In this document: in pieces, positions 9,180 through 16,420 of the stretch | Layout of the letters: every line of letters starts with the position of its first letter | How positions within the stretch are numbered: the first letter of the stretch is position 1 | NCBI RefSeq assembly: GCF_003333265.1 | Contig: NZ_QOLB01000061.1 | Span: 1 to 48,303 of the forward strand | Reading direction: 5' to 3' | Origin: Candidatus Halocynthiibacter alkanivorans | GTDB taxonomy: Bacteria; Pseudomonadota; Alphaproteobacteria; Rhodobacterales; Rhodobacteraceae | DNA length: 48,303 nucleotides | The notes under the pieces: generated by a model | What the model saw: the letters and a program-made list of their open reading frames with translations, nothing else | Told to the model about the DNA's origin: nothing | Databases searched by the model: none | Program-made: the position numbers and the translations under genes

Positions 9180-9210
9180 CGGGGCAACCCCTGTCCTGAA
9201 AGGCTACGCC

Positions 9211-10086
9211 ATGCCCACCTTTACCGCTCTGACCTCGCTGCCAGGAAAAGCACCCGCCGAAGCGCTGGGCGAAGCGCTGGAGCGGCTGGAGCCGGCGCCG
9301 ACCGGTGTGGGTGTGAGTGAGATTGAGGACGGCTCTGGCCTGTGGGAAGTCGGTGGCTATTTTATTGAGCAGCCCGATGAAGTGGCGCTGTCGTTGCTGG
9401 CAGCGGCGTTCGGGAGCAAAGATTTTGCGGTGTCTGAATTGCCCGACACCGACTGGGTCGCCCATGTGCGCCGCGAATTGTCGCCGGTCGAGGCCGGGCG
9501 CTTTTTTGTGTACGGCAGCCATGATGCGGACAAACTGCCCGAAGCCTCCATCGGCCTGCTGATCGAAGCGGCGATGGCCTTTGGCACCGGCCACCATGGC
9601 ACCACGCTTGGCTGTCTGCGGGCGCTGGACCGGCTGATCGATGCGGGATTTGTGGCAGAGAGCGTTGCCGACATCGGCTGTGGCACCGCGGTGCTGGGCA
9701 TGGCGGCGGCGAAAGTCTATCCCAATGTGGTGATGGCCTCTGACATCGATCAGGTCGCAGTGGATGTGGCCGAGGTCAATGTCTCCTGCAACGGGCTTGC
9801 CGGCCGGGTGAAATGCATTGAAGCCGCCGGTTTTGAGCATCCTGAACTTGCTTCTGCTGCGCCGTTTGACCTGATCTTTGCCAATATCCTCAAAGGCCCG
9901 TTGATTGATCTGGCGCCCTCAATGTCAGCCGCCTGCGCGCCGGGCGGCTATGTGATTCTCTCGGGCCTGTTGAATGAACAGGCGGCCGAGGTGATCGGGG
10001 TTTATACGCAGAACGGCTACAATCTTATTCAACATGACGAGATTGTTGAGTGGTCCACGCTGACGCTTCGCAAAAAAGAAGGTTAA
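9211..10086 (+). CDS. prmA: Ribosomal protein L11 methyltransferase PrmA
   Basis: PrmA uses S-adenosylmethionine to trimethylate L11. The 291-residue protein has an N-terminal substrate-binding half (about 1-115) and a Rossmann methyltransferase half. FGTGHHGTTLGCLRAL, ADIGCGTAVLGMAAAK (motif I) and FANILKGPLIDLAP (motif IV region) are all recognisable. The start ATG at 9211 has AAAGG 8 bases upstream; the in-frame codon at 9133 is inside the previous gene. Length and motifs are normal. It lies just after the acetyltransferase and may share its transcript. Confidence 0.95.
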   Translation: MPTFTALTSLPGKAPAEALGEALERLEPAPTGVGVSEIEDGSGLWEVGGYFIEQPDEVALSLLAAAFGSKDFAVSELPDTDWVAHVRRELSPVEAGRFFVYGSHDADKLPEASIGLLIEAAMAFGTGHHGTTLGCLRALDRLIDAGFVAESVADIGCGTAVLGMAAAKVYPNVVMASDIDQVAVDVAEVNVSCNGLAGRVKCIEAAGFEHPELASAAPFDLIFANILKGPLIDLAPSMSAACAPGGYVILSGLLNEQAAEVIGVYTQNGYNLIQHDEIVEWSTLTLRKKEG

Positions 10087-10175
10087 CCGGCGCTTAAGGT
10101 TTCGTTTCCCTTGTTTCCAGGCCTCAAGTTCAGGACACTGAAGGGGTAGTGTACAAGTGAAGATGGGAGCCAGTC

Positions 10176-10541
10176 ATGCCGGTCACCGGGTTTCAGAGTT
10201 TTGACAACCGTATCAGACGGATCAACCGGCGGCATCGCAAAATGACGCGCGGCTGTGAAGGCCGGCTGACGCAGGACGGTCTGGTGGTGGCGGTTTCTGT
10301 GGATCCGCCCCGTCGGTTTCCCTGGGCGCCACTTCTGGCTCTTGCGCTGGTTTTCCTGCTGTTTAAATCAATGGTGTTCACCAGCCTGGGCGCCGCTGAG
10401 TATCGCAACCGGGTCGATCTGATGGCGCGCGGCACTGTGGTTGAACAGGCCGGCGCATGGCTGCTGAGCCCGGATGTCACAACGCTTTGGCTCGCAGATC
10501 AAATCCGTATCGGGCTTCCCGGTCTCACGGCCTCCCGCTGA
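10176..10541 (+). CDS. Hypothetical single-pass membrane protein
   Basis: This 121-residue protein of unknown function has a basic N-terminal third (about 10-30, RIRRINRRHRKM) and one strong membrane segment at about 49-66 (PWAPLLALALVFLLFKSM). A roughly 55-residue C-terminal part follows. The positive-inside rule puts the N-terminus in the cytoplasm and the C-terminus in the periplasm. A GGGAG ribosome site sits 6 bases before the ATG. It resembles conserved but unnamed Rhodobacteraceae proteins, and I do not recognise a named domain. It follows prmA by 89 bases. Confidence 0.65.
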   Translation: MPVTGFQSFDNRIRRINRRHRKMTRGCEGRLTQDGLVVAVSVDPPRRFPWAPLLALALVFLLFKSMVFTSLGAAEYRNRVDLMARGTVVEQAGAWLLSPDVTTLWLADQIRIGLPGLTASR

Positions 10542-10663
10542 AACCCCGTCGCGCAAACACAGGTCCGCTGGCTGTGGCCAGATCGTTCTGCTGACTGTTA
10601 TGTGTTGGCAACGGAACGCGCCCGTGCCGGGACCGCTGCAAGCGCTCTCTGTTTAAGCCTGGC

Positions 10664-10705
10664 AAAACAAAGGCCCGGAACACACATTCAGTGTCTTCCG
10701 GGCCT
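10664..10705 (-). terminator. Intrinsic terminator of the left DUF1127 gene
   Basis: A perfect 10-bp stem, AGGCCCGGAA (10671-10680) with TTCCGGGCCT (10696-10705), has a 15-base loop. On the minus strand it is followed by TTGTTTTG. It lies 49 bases past the stop of the DUF1127 gene. It could also work in the plus direction, but the T tract is on the minus side. Confidence 0.82.
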
Positions 10706-10753
10706 GACTATTGCAACGCTCCGGCGCAACCGGTGCAGGCGTTTCAAATCCGC

Positions 10754-10951
10754 TTAGCGGTACAGCTTCATCGTGTCGATATCGGCGCGCGACAGGCCGA
10801 TGTCTTCCAGCGCAATATCGGATAATTTGTTCAGCTCACGACGGGTGGCCGTCATCGCGCGCCAGGCGGAGAACGACACCACCAGGCGCGAGATTGCAGT
10901 TGAAATTGTAGAATGCCCGATATGGGCGTTTGCGTGTACGAGAGTTGTCAT
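10754..10951 (-). CDS. DUF1127 (YjiS-like) small protein, paralogue 1
   Basis: This protein is 65 residues from the preferred ATG at 10951, or 68 from the ATG at 10960. The upstream AAGGA overlaps the earlier ATG but sits 8 bases before the second, so MTTLV is the better start. The C-terminal half carries the DUF1127 signature LNKLSDIALEDIGLSRADID. Short DUF1127 proteins are arginine-rich and often stress-induced. In Rhodobacter sphaeroides one of them (CcaF1) is reported to bind RNA and to be made with CcsR RNAs. A second copy lies 417 bases upstream, with about half its residues identical. Function here is inferred only from the family. Confidence 0.88.
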   Translation of the reverse strand: MTTLVHANAHIGHSTISTAISRLVVSFSAWRAMTATRRELNKLSDIALEDIGLSRADIDTMKLYR

Positions 10952-11024
10952 ATCAGCCATCCTTGTGAGCTAATTTCAGATCTGAGTTTCTGAAAGCCGC
11001 TGTAGACGCGCCGCGGGCGGGCCG

Positions 11025-11068
11025 CCAGACCCCTTTTTTGCATGGCTAATATGCGCGTTTCACATGGC
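11025..11068 (-). promoter_or_regulatory. Conserved 44-nt upstream block, copy 1 (DUF1127 promoter/operator candidate)
   Basis: This block matches copy 2 (11639-11682) at 37 of 44 positions. The invariant cores are CCAGACCCCTTT, TTGCATGGC and ATATGCGC on the plus strand. It ends 65 bases before the first ATG of its gene, exactly as in copy 2. Apart from 16 leader bases at the ribosome site, the DNA between block and gene is not conserved. That fits a promoter plus a binding site rather than a general duplication remnant. No standard -35/-10 pair is obvious. Confidence 0.6.
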
Positions 11069-11273
11069 CAGGAGGGAATGTTCCAGCCCCGGCATCTCCG
11101 GGTCTGAAAGCGACTTTTGTGCTCTGTGGCAGGGCTGATGTGCGGGTTATCTGATGCCGGTGACGGTGACAACATGTCGCGGAGGCGCGGCAGTTTCAGG
11201 GAAATTACAGCACGGCATTGTTTGAAAGCGCCTCGCCGGCTTCGACCCTGCGGCTGTGCGCCCCTGGTGGCAC
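11069..11273. other. Spacer between the two DUF1127 units
   Basis: About 205 bases lie between the upstream block of copy 1 and the terminator of copy 2. I see no gene, no strong hairpin and no terminator in it. An open frame on the minus strand (10948-11304) crosses both regulatory elements and is not credible as a gene. Confidence 0.4.
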
Positions 11274-11311
11274 AAAAAAACCCGGTGAGTCGGAAGAGAC
11301 ACACCGGGTTT
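11274..11311 (-). terminator. Intrinsic terminator of the right DUF1127 gene
   Basis: A perfect 10-bp stem, AAACCCGGTG (11278-11287) with CACCGGGTTT (11302-11311), has a 14-base loop. On the minus strand it is followed by a run of seven T (partly in the stem). It lies 56 bases past the stop codon and just after the CCTCCC-loop hairpin. Confidence 0.9.
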
Positions 11312-11327
11312 CGTTCTGGGCCGCGTC

Positions 11328-11343
11328 GCAGAGGGAGGACTGC
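11328..11343 (-). ncRNA. CcsR-like hairpin with CCUCCC loop in the DUF1127 3' region
   Basis: Read on the minus strand this is GCAG-TCCTCCCT-CTGC: a 4-bp stem that presents an anti-Shine-Dalgarno CCUCCC in its loop. It begins 25 bases after the DUF1127 stop and is followed by the terminator. In Rhodobacter sphaeroides a DUF1127 gene is cotranscribed with four CcsR RNAs, defined by CCUCCUCCC loops. Here there is only one hairpin and a shorter motif, so homology is an inference. Confidence 0.4.
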
Positions 11344-11367
11344 TTGCGGACCGGTCTGAACTGCCGC

Positions 11368-11565
11368 TTAGCGGGACAGGTTCAGAGATACGATATCGCC
11401 GCGGGTCAGACCAATGTCTTCCAGCACGGTGTCGGACAATCTGCCCAGCGCACGACGGGTGGCAACATCGGCGCGCCAGTCGGAGAACGCCACAACCATG
11501 CGGTAAAACGCTGTCGAAATTGCTGAGTTGCCAGTGTTGGCATTTGTGTAAACGAGAGTAGTCAT
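11368..11565 (-). CDS. DUF1127 (YjiS-like) small protein, paralogue 2
   Basis: This 65-residue protein (68 from the ATG at 11574) parallels the neighbour at 10754. It has the same N-terminus (MTTLV.(T/A)NA), the same length and the same C-terminal signature (LGRLSDTVLEDIGLTRGDI). The central parts differ, for example AFYRMVVAFSDWRADVAT. The leader CTCACAAGGATGGCTGAT before the ATG is identical in both copies, which supports the shared start. It is the likely first gene of a unit with a 3' CCUCCC hairpin. Stress-related RNA binding is possible from the family, but nothing in this sequence proves it. It is divergent from ruvC. Confidence 0.88.
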   Translation of the reverse strand: MTTLVYTNANTGNSAISTAFYRMVVAFSDWRADVATRRALGRLSDTVLEDIGLTRGDIVSLNLSR

Positions 11566-11638
11566 ATCAGCCATCCTTGTGAGCTAATTTCATGATTGTG
11601 TGTCTTGACCCCGATGTAGGGCCGCCGCTCTCATGGCA

Positions 11639-11682
11639 CCAGACCCCTTTATTGCATGGCACATATGCGCTTTTTGCATAGC
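11639..11682 (-). promoter_or_regulatory. Conserved 44-nt upstream block, copy 2 (DUF1127 promoter/operator candidate)
   Basis: This is the partner of the block at 11025-11068, with 37 of 44 identical bases and the same 65-base distance to the first ATG. The centre (GCACATATGCGC) is close to a dyad. It lies in the 227-base divergent region shared with ruvC, so it could also affect ruvC. Confidence 0.6.
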
Positions 11683-11752
11683 GATCGCGGCGTGGTCCGG
11701 ATGCGTCAGGCACTGGTCTGAAAACGACGCTGCTGTAATCGCGCTGGTGGAT

Positions 11753-11767
11753 GTTCGCGTTTCGTGC
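11753..11767 (+). promoter_or_regulatory. Near-match to an alphaproteobacterial LexA box upstream of ruvC
   Basis: The sequence is GTTC-N7-GTGC, one base away from the alphaproteobacterial SOS box GTTC-N7-GTTC, and it lies 34 bases before the ruvC start. SOS control of ruv genes is known in several bacteria. The mismatch keeps this tentative. Confidence 0.3.
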
Positions 11768-11801
11768 TAATCCGGAAAAAACATAACGAGCAGGAAAAAC
11801 T

Positions 11802-12308
11802 ATGCGTGTATTGGGAATCGATCCCGGGCTTCGCAATATGGGCTGGGGAATCATCGATGTTTCGGCAGGGCGGATGAAACATGTGGCCAACGGCACCTGT
11901 CATTCCGGTGCCGGTGATCTGGCGCCGCGGCTGTTGTCGCTGTTTGAGCAGCTGAGCGCAGTGGTGGCGCGTTACGCCCCGACCACGGCGGCGGTGGAAC
12001 ATACATTCGTGAACAAAGACGGTGCGGGCACCCTGAAACTGGGTCAGGCACGCGCAGTTGCGCTGCTGGTGCCGGCGCAGGCAGGACTCGAAATTGGCGA
12101 ATACGCCCCCAACAAGGTCAAAAAGGCCATTGTTGGTGTTGGTCATGCCGATAAAAAACAAGTGGAACATATGGTGCGGTTGCAATTGCCGGGTGTGGTG
12201 CTGGACAGTGCCGATGCCACTGACGCGCTGGCCATTGCCATGTGCCACTCCCATTACGCCGCCTCAAAAGGCCGCCTTGAAGACGCATTAAGAAAGGCCG
12301 GCGCATGA
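11802..12308 (+). CDS. ruvC: Crossover junction endodeoxyribonuclease RuvC
   Basis: RuvC cuts Holliday junctions symmetrically after RuvAB branch migration. The 168-residue protein has the RNase H fold start [10 protein letters not shown]. The four acidic metal ligands are in place: D7, E66 (VEHTFV), D138 and D141 ([10 protein letters not shown]). AGGA lies about 7 bases before the ATG at 11802. Its end overlaps ruvA by four bases (ATGA). It is the first gene of a ruvC-ruvA-ruvB unit. Confidence 0.97.
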   Translation: MRVLGIDPGLRNMGWGIIDVSAGRMKHVANGTCHSGAGDLAPRLLSLFEQLSAVVARYAPTTAAVEHTFVNKDGAGTLKLGQARAVALLVPAQAGLEIGEYAPNKVKKAIVGVGHADKKQVEHMVRLQLPGVVLDSADATDALAIAMCHSHYAASKGRLEDALRKAGA

Positions 12309-12991
12309 TTGGTAAACTGACAGGCCGGGTGGATTACCGCGGCTCCGACCATGTTCTGATCGATGTGCGCGGGGTCGGTTATATCGTGCATGTGAATGAC
12401 CGCACCCTTGCCAGCCTGCCCGGGCCGGGCGAGCCGGTGACGCTTTATACCGAGATGCTGGTGCGTGAAGACCTGCTGCAGCTGTTCGGATTTACTTCGC
12501 TGCTGGAAAAAGAATGGCACCGGCTGCTGGTCTCGGTGCAGGGCATTGGCGCCAAAGCCTCGATGGCTATTCTTGGCACCCTGGGGCCCGACGCCACCAG
12601 CCGCGCCATCGCGCTGGGCGACTGGGCTGCAATCAAAGCCGCCCCGGGTGTCGGCCCAAAAATCGCCCAGCGGGTGGTGAATGAGCTGAAAGACAAAGCA
12701 CCCAATGTGATGGCGATGGGGGCGGCACTTGGCGAAGTGCTTGGCACCGTGCCTGAGTTTGATGATGCGGTGATCGAAAGCCCGGCGCCCGCCGCCACAG
12801 GCGGCACTGCGCCTCCGCGCCCGCGGCGTCAGTCCAGTGCCACTGCCGAAGCGCTCTCAGCCTTGCAAAACCTGGGGTATGCGCCCTCGGAAGCCGCCTC
12901 GGCTGTGGCCGAAGCCTCCGGCAGTGATTCCGAGGCGACCACGGCGGCTCTGATCCGGGCTGCGTTGAAACTTCTGGCTCCGAAAGGCTGA
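12305..12991 (+). CDS. ruvA: Holliday junction branch migration subunit RuvA
   Basis: RuvA tetramers bind four-way junctions and load RuvB. The 228-residue protein shows an OB-fold N-domain ([13 protein letters not shown], about 1-62) and helix-hairpin-helix motifs ([14 protein letters not shown], and [14 protein letters not shown]). An Ala/Pro-rich linker (about 150-180) leads to a C-terminal three-helix RuvB-binding domain (about 181-228, [17 protein letters not shown]). AAAGG inside the end of ruvC gives a ribosome site 7 bases before the ATG. The start overlaps ruvC by four bases. Confidence 0.97.
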   Translation: MIGKLTGRVDYRGSDHVLIDVRGVGYIVHVNDRTLASLPGPGEPVTLYTEMLVREDLLQLFGFTSLLEKEWHRLLVSVQGIGAKASMAILGTLGPDATSRAIALGDWAAIKAAPGVGPKIAQRVVNELKDKAPNVMAMGAALGEVLGTVPEFDDAVIESPAPAATGGTAPPRPRRQSSATAEALSALQNLGYAPSEAASAVAEASGSDSEATTAALIRAALKLLAPKG

Positions 12992-12994
12992 TCG

Positions 12995-14023
12995 ATGCAG
13001 GATTCTGACCCCGATCTGCGCCCCGAAGTACGGCCTTCTGACCATGACCGGGCACTTCGACCCCAGGGGCTTGATGAGTTTATCGGTCAGGCCGAGGCGC
13101 GCTCCAACCTGAAGATCTTTATCGAGAGCGCCCGCATGCGTGGCGAAGCGATGGATCACACCTTGTTTCATGGTCCGCCCGGGCTGGGCAAAACCACCCT
13201 GGCTCAGATCATCGCCCGCGAACTGGGGGTGAACTTCAAAATGACCTCTGGTCCGGTGCTGGCCAGGGCCGGTGACCTGGCGGCGATCCTGACCAACCTG
13301 GAAGCGCGCGACGTGTTGTTCATCGACGAGATCCACCGGCTCAACCCGGTGGTCGAAGAGGTGCTTTATCCGGCGCTGGAGGACTTTGAGCTTGATCTGG
13401 TGATCGGCGAAGGCCCGGCGGCGCGCACCGTGCGCATTGAATTGCAGCCTTTCACCCTGGTGGGTGCCACAACCCGGATGGGGCTGCTGACCACACCTCT
13501 GCGCGACCGCTTTGGCATTCCGATCCGGCTGCAGTTTTATACCGTTGAAGAGCTGAACGAGATCGTTACCCGCGGCGCCCGCCTGCTTGGGGTGCCGGCG
13601 GATGCCGGTGGCGCGCTGGAAATCGCCCGGCGCGCCCGTGGCACGCCGCGTATTGCCGGGCGCTTGCTGCGCCGGGTGGTGGATTTTGCCGTGGTCGAAG
13701 GTGACGGCAGCATCACCCGGGAAATCGCCGACAATGCTCTGACCCGGCTCGGGGTGGATCATCTGGGGCTGGACGGTGCCGACCGCCGCTATCTGCGCTT
13801 GATTGCAGAAAACTACCAGGGCGGGCCGGTGGGGGCGGAAACCCTGTCGGCAGCGCTGTCGGAAAGCCGCGATTCGATTGAGGATGTGATCGAGCCCTTT
13901 TTGTTGCAGCAGGGGCTGATCCAACGCACCCCGCGCGGCCGCACCCTGGCGCAAAAGGCCTGGAGCCATCTGGGGCTGGCGGCGCCGGTGCCACCGGGGC
14001 AGGGCAATATGTTCGACGGCTGA
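12995..14023 (+). CDS. ruvB: Holliday junction branch migration ATPase RuvB
   Basis: RuvB is the hexameric AAA+ motor that drives branch migration. The 342-residue protein has the N-terminal block [12 protein letters not shown], Walker [14 protein letters not shown], Walker [13 protein letters not shown], a sensor-1 region [10 protein letters not shown] and an arginine finger region LRDRFGI. A C-terminal winged helix ends [19 protein letters not shown] is 7 bases before the ATG, and the gene starts 3 bases after ruvA. Length and motifs are normal. Confidence 0.97.
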   Translation: MQDSDPDLRPEVRPSDHDRALRPQGLDEFIGQAEARSNLKIFIESARMRGEAMDHTLFHGPPGLGKTTLAQIIARELGVNFKMTSGPVLARAGDLAAILTNLEARDVLFIDEIHRLNPVVEEVLYPALEDFELDLVIGEGPAARTVRIELQPFTLVGATTRMGLLTTPLRDRFGIPIRLQFYTVEELNEIVTRGARLLGVPADAGGALEIARRARGTPRIAGRLLRRVVDFAVVEGDGSITREIADNALTRLGVDHLGLDGADRRYLRLIAENYQGGPVGAETLSAALSESRDSIEDVIEPFLLQQGLIQRTPRGRTLAQKAWSHLGLAAPVPPGQGNMFDG

Positions 14024-14119
14024 GACTTGTTCCTGAGCAAAGATCCGGGTTAAGTCCTGCACAAGTGAGAAACCTGGAAAATTCCTCTCTCGCAGACCAC
14101 GAAAACAGAAAGACATGTC

Positions 14120-14743
14120 GTGACCCCAGAGCAGACAGAAGCCCATTTCACCGGCGCCTCCGGCTATGCGTTTTCGCGCTGGGGGCGGCCGATCGCGCCG
14201 ATTGTGTTTGGGGTCGATGACGCCACGCTGCAGGTGGTCAAAAGCGCAATTGAAGCAGTGGTGGCCATCGCAGGCCACCAGATGACCGATCTGGACCCGG
14301 AACTGGGTGGCAATCTGATGATCTTTTTCCTGCGCGACTGGGACGAACTTCGCGCGGTGTCGGATCTGGGCGAAATGATCCCGGAGCTGGACGCGACGGT
14401 TGCCCGGCTTCAGGCGGCGGACGCCAGCCAGTACCGTGCGTTCCGCTTTGATGGCAACGACGCGATTCAGGCCTGTTTTTCTTTTGTGCGCATGGATGAC
14501 GCGATGGCCGCGCTGCCAGCGGAAACCATCGCTTTTGGTCAGGCGGTGCAGGCGATCCTGCTCTGGGCCGAGGGCGCTTTTGCACAGCAGTCGCCGCTGG
14601 AGGAGCTGCCCGACGGGCAGGGCACCATCGTGCGCGGTGACATCGCCAATCTGATCCGCGCTGCTTATGATCCGATGATGCCGGTGGCCGCGTCAGACCC
14701 CAGCCACGCGCTGCGCCTGTTTGCCCGGAGCCAAATTAAGTGA
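14120..14743 (+). CDS. Conserved protein of unknown function between ruvB and ybgC
   Basis: This 207-residue acidic, soluble protein begins with a GTG at 14120; AGAAAGA is upstream, and a nearby ATG at 14114 is out of frame. It has no signal peptide, membrane segment or cysteine cluster (one Cys, in QACFSF). The composition is alpha/beta-like, with short patterns such as SRWGRPIAPIVFGVDD near the N-terminus. I do not recognise a domain. Its place between the ruv and tol loci is what I would expect for a Rhodobacterales-specific conserved gene. It is separated from ruvB by 96 bases and from ybgC by 10, so it may be cotranscribed with the tol genes. Confidence 0.7.
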   Translation: MTPEQTEAHFTGASGYAFSRWGRPIAPIVFGVDDATLQVVKSAIEAVVAIAGHQMTDLDPELGGNLMIFFLRDWDELRAVSDLGEMIPELDATVARLQAADASQYRAFRFDGNDAIQACFSFVRMDDAMAALPAETIAFGQAVQAILLWAEGAFAQQSPLEELPDGQGTIVRGDIANLIRAAYDPMMPVAASDPSHALRLFARSQIK

Positions 14744-14753
14744 GCCAGATCAC

Positions 14754-15140
14754 ATGAGCCATACGTTTTCGCTGCGGGTCTATTATGAGGACACTGATCT
14801 CGCCGGTATCGTCTATTATGCCAACTATCTGAAATTCATCGAACGCGCCCGCACTGAATACGTGCGCGCGCTTGGCATCGACCAGGTGGCGCTGAAAGAG
14901 GAGGGCATCGTCTTTGCGGTGCGCCGGGTCGAAGCGGATTACCTGGCCCCGGCGCGGTTTGATGATGAGCTGGTGGTGGAAACCACACTGCTGGCGGTCA
15001 CCGGAGCGCGTATCATCTTGCAACAAAAGGTGAATCGCGGCGAAATCGTGCTGTTTTCAGCCGAAGTCACGGTGATTGCACTGCAGGATTCCGGCCAGCC
15101 AGCGCGACTTCCGGCAAATATTCGCCTGCTTTTACACTAA
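14754..15140 (+). CDS. ybgC: Tol-Pal system-associated acyl-CoA thioesterase YbgC
   Basis: YbgC is a hot-dog-fold thioesterase that hydrolyses acyl-CoA or acyl-ACP and is encoded with tol genes in many proteobacteria. The 128-residue protein carries the active-site stretch YYEDTDLAGIVYYANYLKF, with the catalytic Asp in DTDLAGIVYY, followed by ERARTEYVR. The start is the ATG at 14754 (MSHTF...). A longer reading from 14721 begins inside the previous gene and adds no family residues. The ribosome site is weak, which suggests coupling to the gene before. The 112 bases between its stop and tolQ may hold a promoter. Confidence 0.92.
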   Translation: MSHTFSLRVYYEDTDLAGIVYYANYLKFIERARTEYVRALGIDQVALKEEGIVFAVRRVEADYLAPARFDDELVVETTLLAVTGARIILQQKVNRGEIVLFSAEVTVIALQDSGQPARLPANIRLLLH

Positions 15141-15252
15141 CGCGCTCATTTTTTTGCCGATCACGCGCATTTGTTGGATTTTTTCCTGATCATCCGTTAG
15201 CTTCTCGTTAAAGAGAGCCGCGATGACGTGGCCAACATGGATGAGCAGGCAT

Positions 15253-15948
15253 ATGGAAACCGAAACCCTTGCACTGGCACAGGAGATTGATTTCTCCTTT
15301 CTGGCGCTTTTTATGCGTGCAACCCTGACGGTGAAACTCGTCATGGGCTTGCTGATCGTGGCCTCCTTCTGGTCCTGGTCAATCATAATTCAGAAACATA
15401 TCACTTATCGCAAATCCCGGCGTTCGGCAGAGGTGTTTGACCGCTCTTTCTGGTCGGGCGACCCGCTGGACACGCTGTTTGACAAAATTGGCAATGAGCC
15501 CAAGGGACCGTCAGAAACCGTATTTGTCGCCGGCATGCAGGAATGGAAGCGCTCGCACCGCCAGGATGGTGGTCTGATTGCCGGGGCCCATGCCCGCATC
15601 GACCGCACCATGGATGTGGCCATCGCCAAGGAATCCGAGGTTCTGAACCGGGGACTGTCCTTCCTCGCCACCGTGGGCTCCACCGCGCCGTTTGTCGGGC
15701 TGTTTGGTACGGTCTGGGGCATCAAAAACGCCTTTGAACAGATCGCCATGCAGCAATCCAGCAATCTCGCCGTTGTGGCCCCTGGTATTGCCGAAGCACT
15801 GCTGGCCACCGGGCTGGGCCTGCTGGCGGCGATCCCGGCGGTGGTGTTCTACAATAAATTGTCCGCCGACAGTGACCGCATTCTGGGCGGGTATGAATCT
15901 TTTGCCGACGAGTTCTCCACCATCCTCAGCCGTCAGTTGGACAGCTGA
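15253..15948 (+). CDS. tolQ: Tol-Pal system proton-channel subunit TolQ
   Basis: TolQ is an inner-membrane stator that, with TolR, uses proton flow to energise TolA. From the ATG at 15253 the protein has 231 residues and begins METETLALAQEIDFSFLALF. In-frame ATGs at 15223 and 15241 would add 10 or 4 residues not typical of the family. There are three membrane segments: about 20-45 and a pair at about 140-165 and 175-200. The second pair carries the conserved VGSTAPFVGLFGTVWGI and AEALLATGLGLLAAIPAVV blocks of the TolQ/ExbB/MotA family. It is the first tol gene, with one base before tolR. Confidence 0.94.
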   Translation: METETLALAQEIDFSFLALFMRATLTVKLVMGLLIVASFWSWSIIIQKHITYRKSRRSAEVFDRSFWSGDPLDTLFDKIGNEPKGPSETVFVAGMQEWKRSHRQDGGLIAGAHARIDRTMDVAIAKESEVLNRGLSFLATVGSTAPFVGLFGTVWGIKNAFEQIAMQQSSNLAVVAPGIAEALLATGLGLLAAIPAVVFYNKLSADSDRILGGYESFADEFSTILSRQLDS

Positions 15949-15949
15949 C

Positions 15950-16420
15950 ATGGGGGCAGGTGTAGCGCAAAGATCTGGTGGCAGACGGCGCGGACGGCGC
16001 GGCGGTAAATCGCGCCCGATGGCCGAAATCAACATCACCCCCTTTGTGGATGTGATGCTGGTGCTGTTGATTATCTTTATGGTGGCCGCACCGCTGATGA
16101 CGGTTGGCGTGCCGGTCGAACTGCCAAAAACCGCCGCCACCGCGCTTGATTCGCCGGACGAAGACCCGCTGTCGATTACGCTGACTGCTGACGGGCGGGT
16201 GTTGCTGATGGACAATGATACGCCAGAGGTCGATCTGATCGGCAAGCTGCGCGCCATCGCCAGTGAACGTTCGGACGACAAGGTGTTTCTGCGCGCCGAC
16301 GGGGCGATTGCCTATGAGCGGGTGGTCCAGGTCATGGGCGCACTCAATGCCGGCGGGTTTAACAATATCGGTCTCGTGACGGACACTGGTGGTCCGACAC
16401 TTGATGGCCGGGACGGATAA
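15950..16420 (+). CDS. tolR: Tol-Pal system subunit TolR
   Basis: TolR pairs with TolQ and has one membrane helix and a periplasmic domain. The 156-residue protein begins with a basic cytoplasmic tail (residues about 8-24, SGGRRRGRRGGKSRP). The signature AEINITPFVDVMLVLLIIF follows, with the essential proton-carrying Asp in FVDVMLVLL. The periplasmic part carries the usual (L)TADGRVLL and DKVFLRAD blocks. The start ATG at 15950 is one base past the tolQ stop. The end overlaps tolA by 17 bases. Confidence 0.95.
   Translation: MGAGVAQRSGGRRRGRRGGKSRPMAEINITPFVDVMLVLLIIFMVAAPLMTVGVPVELPKTAATALDSPDEDPLSITLTADGRVLLMDNDTPEVDLIGKLRAIASERSDDKVFLRADGAIAYERVVQVMGALNAGGFNNIGLVTDTGGPTLDGRDG

Noticed and set aside
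12857-14278. 473-codon minus-strand frame across ruvB
   Set aside because: It is antisense to a complete ruvB with all AAA+ motifs, and the translation has no domain.
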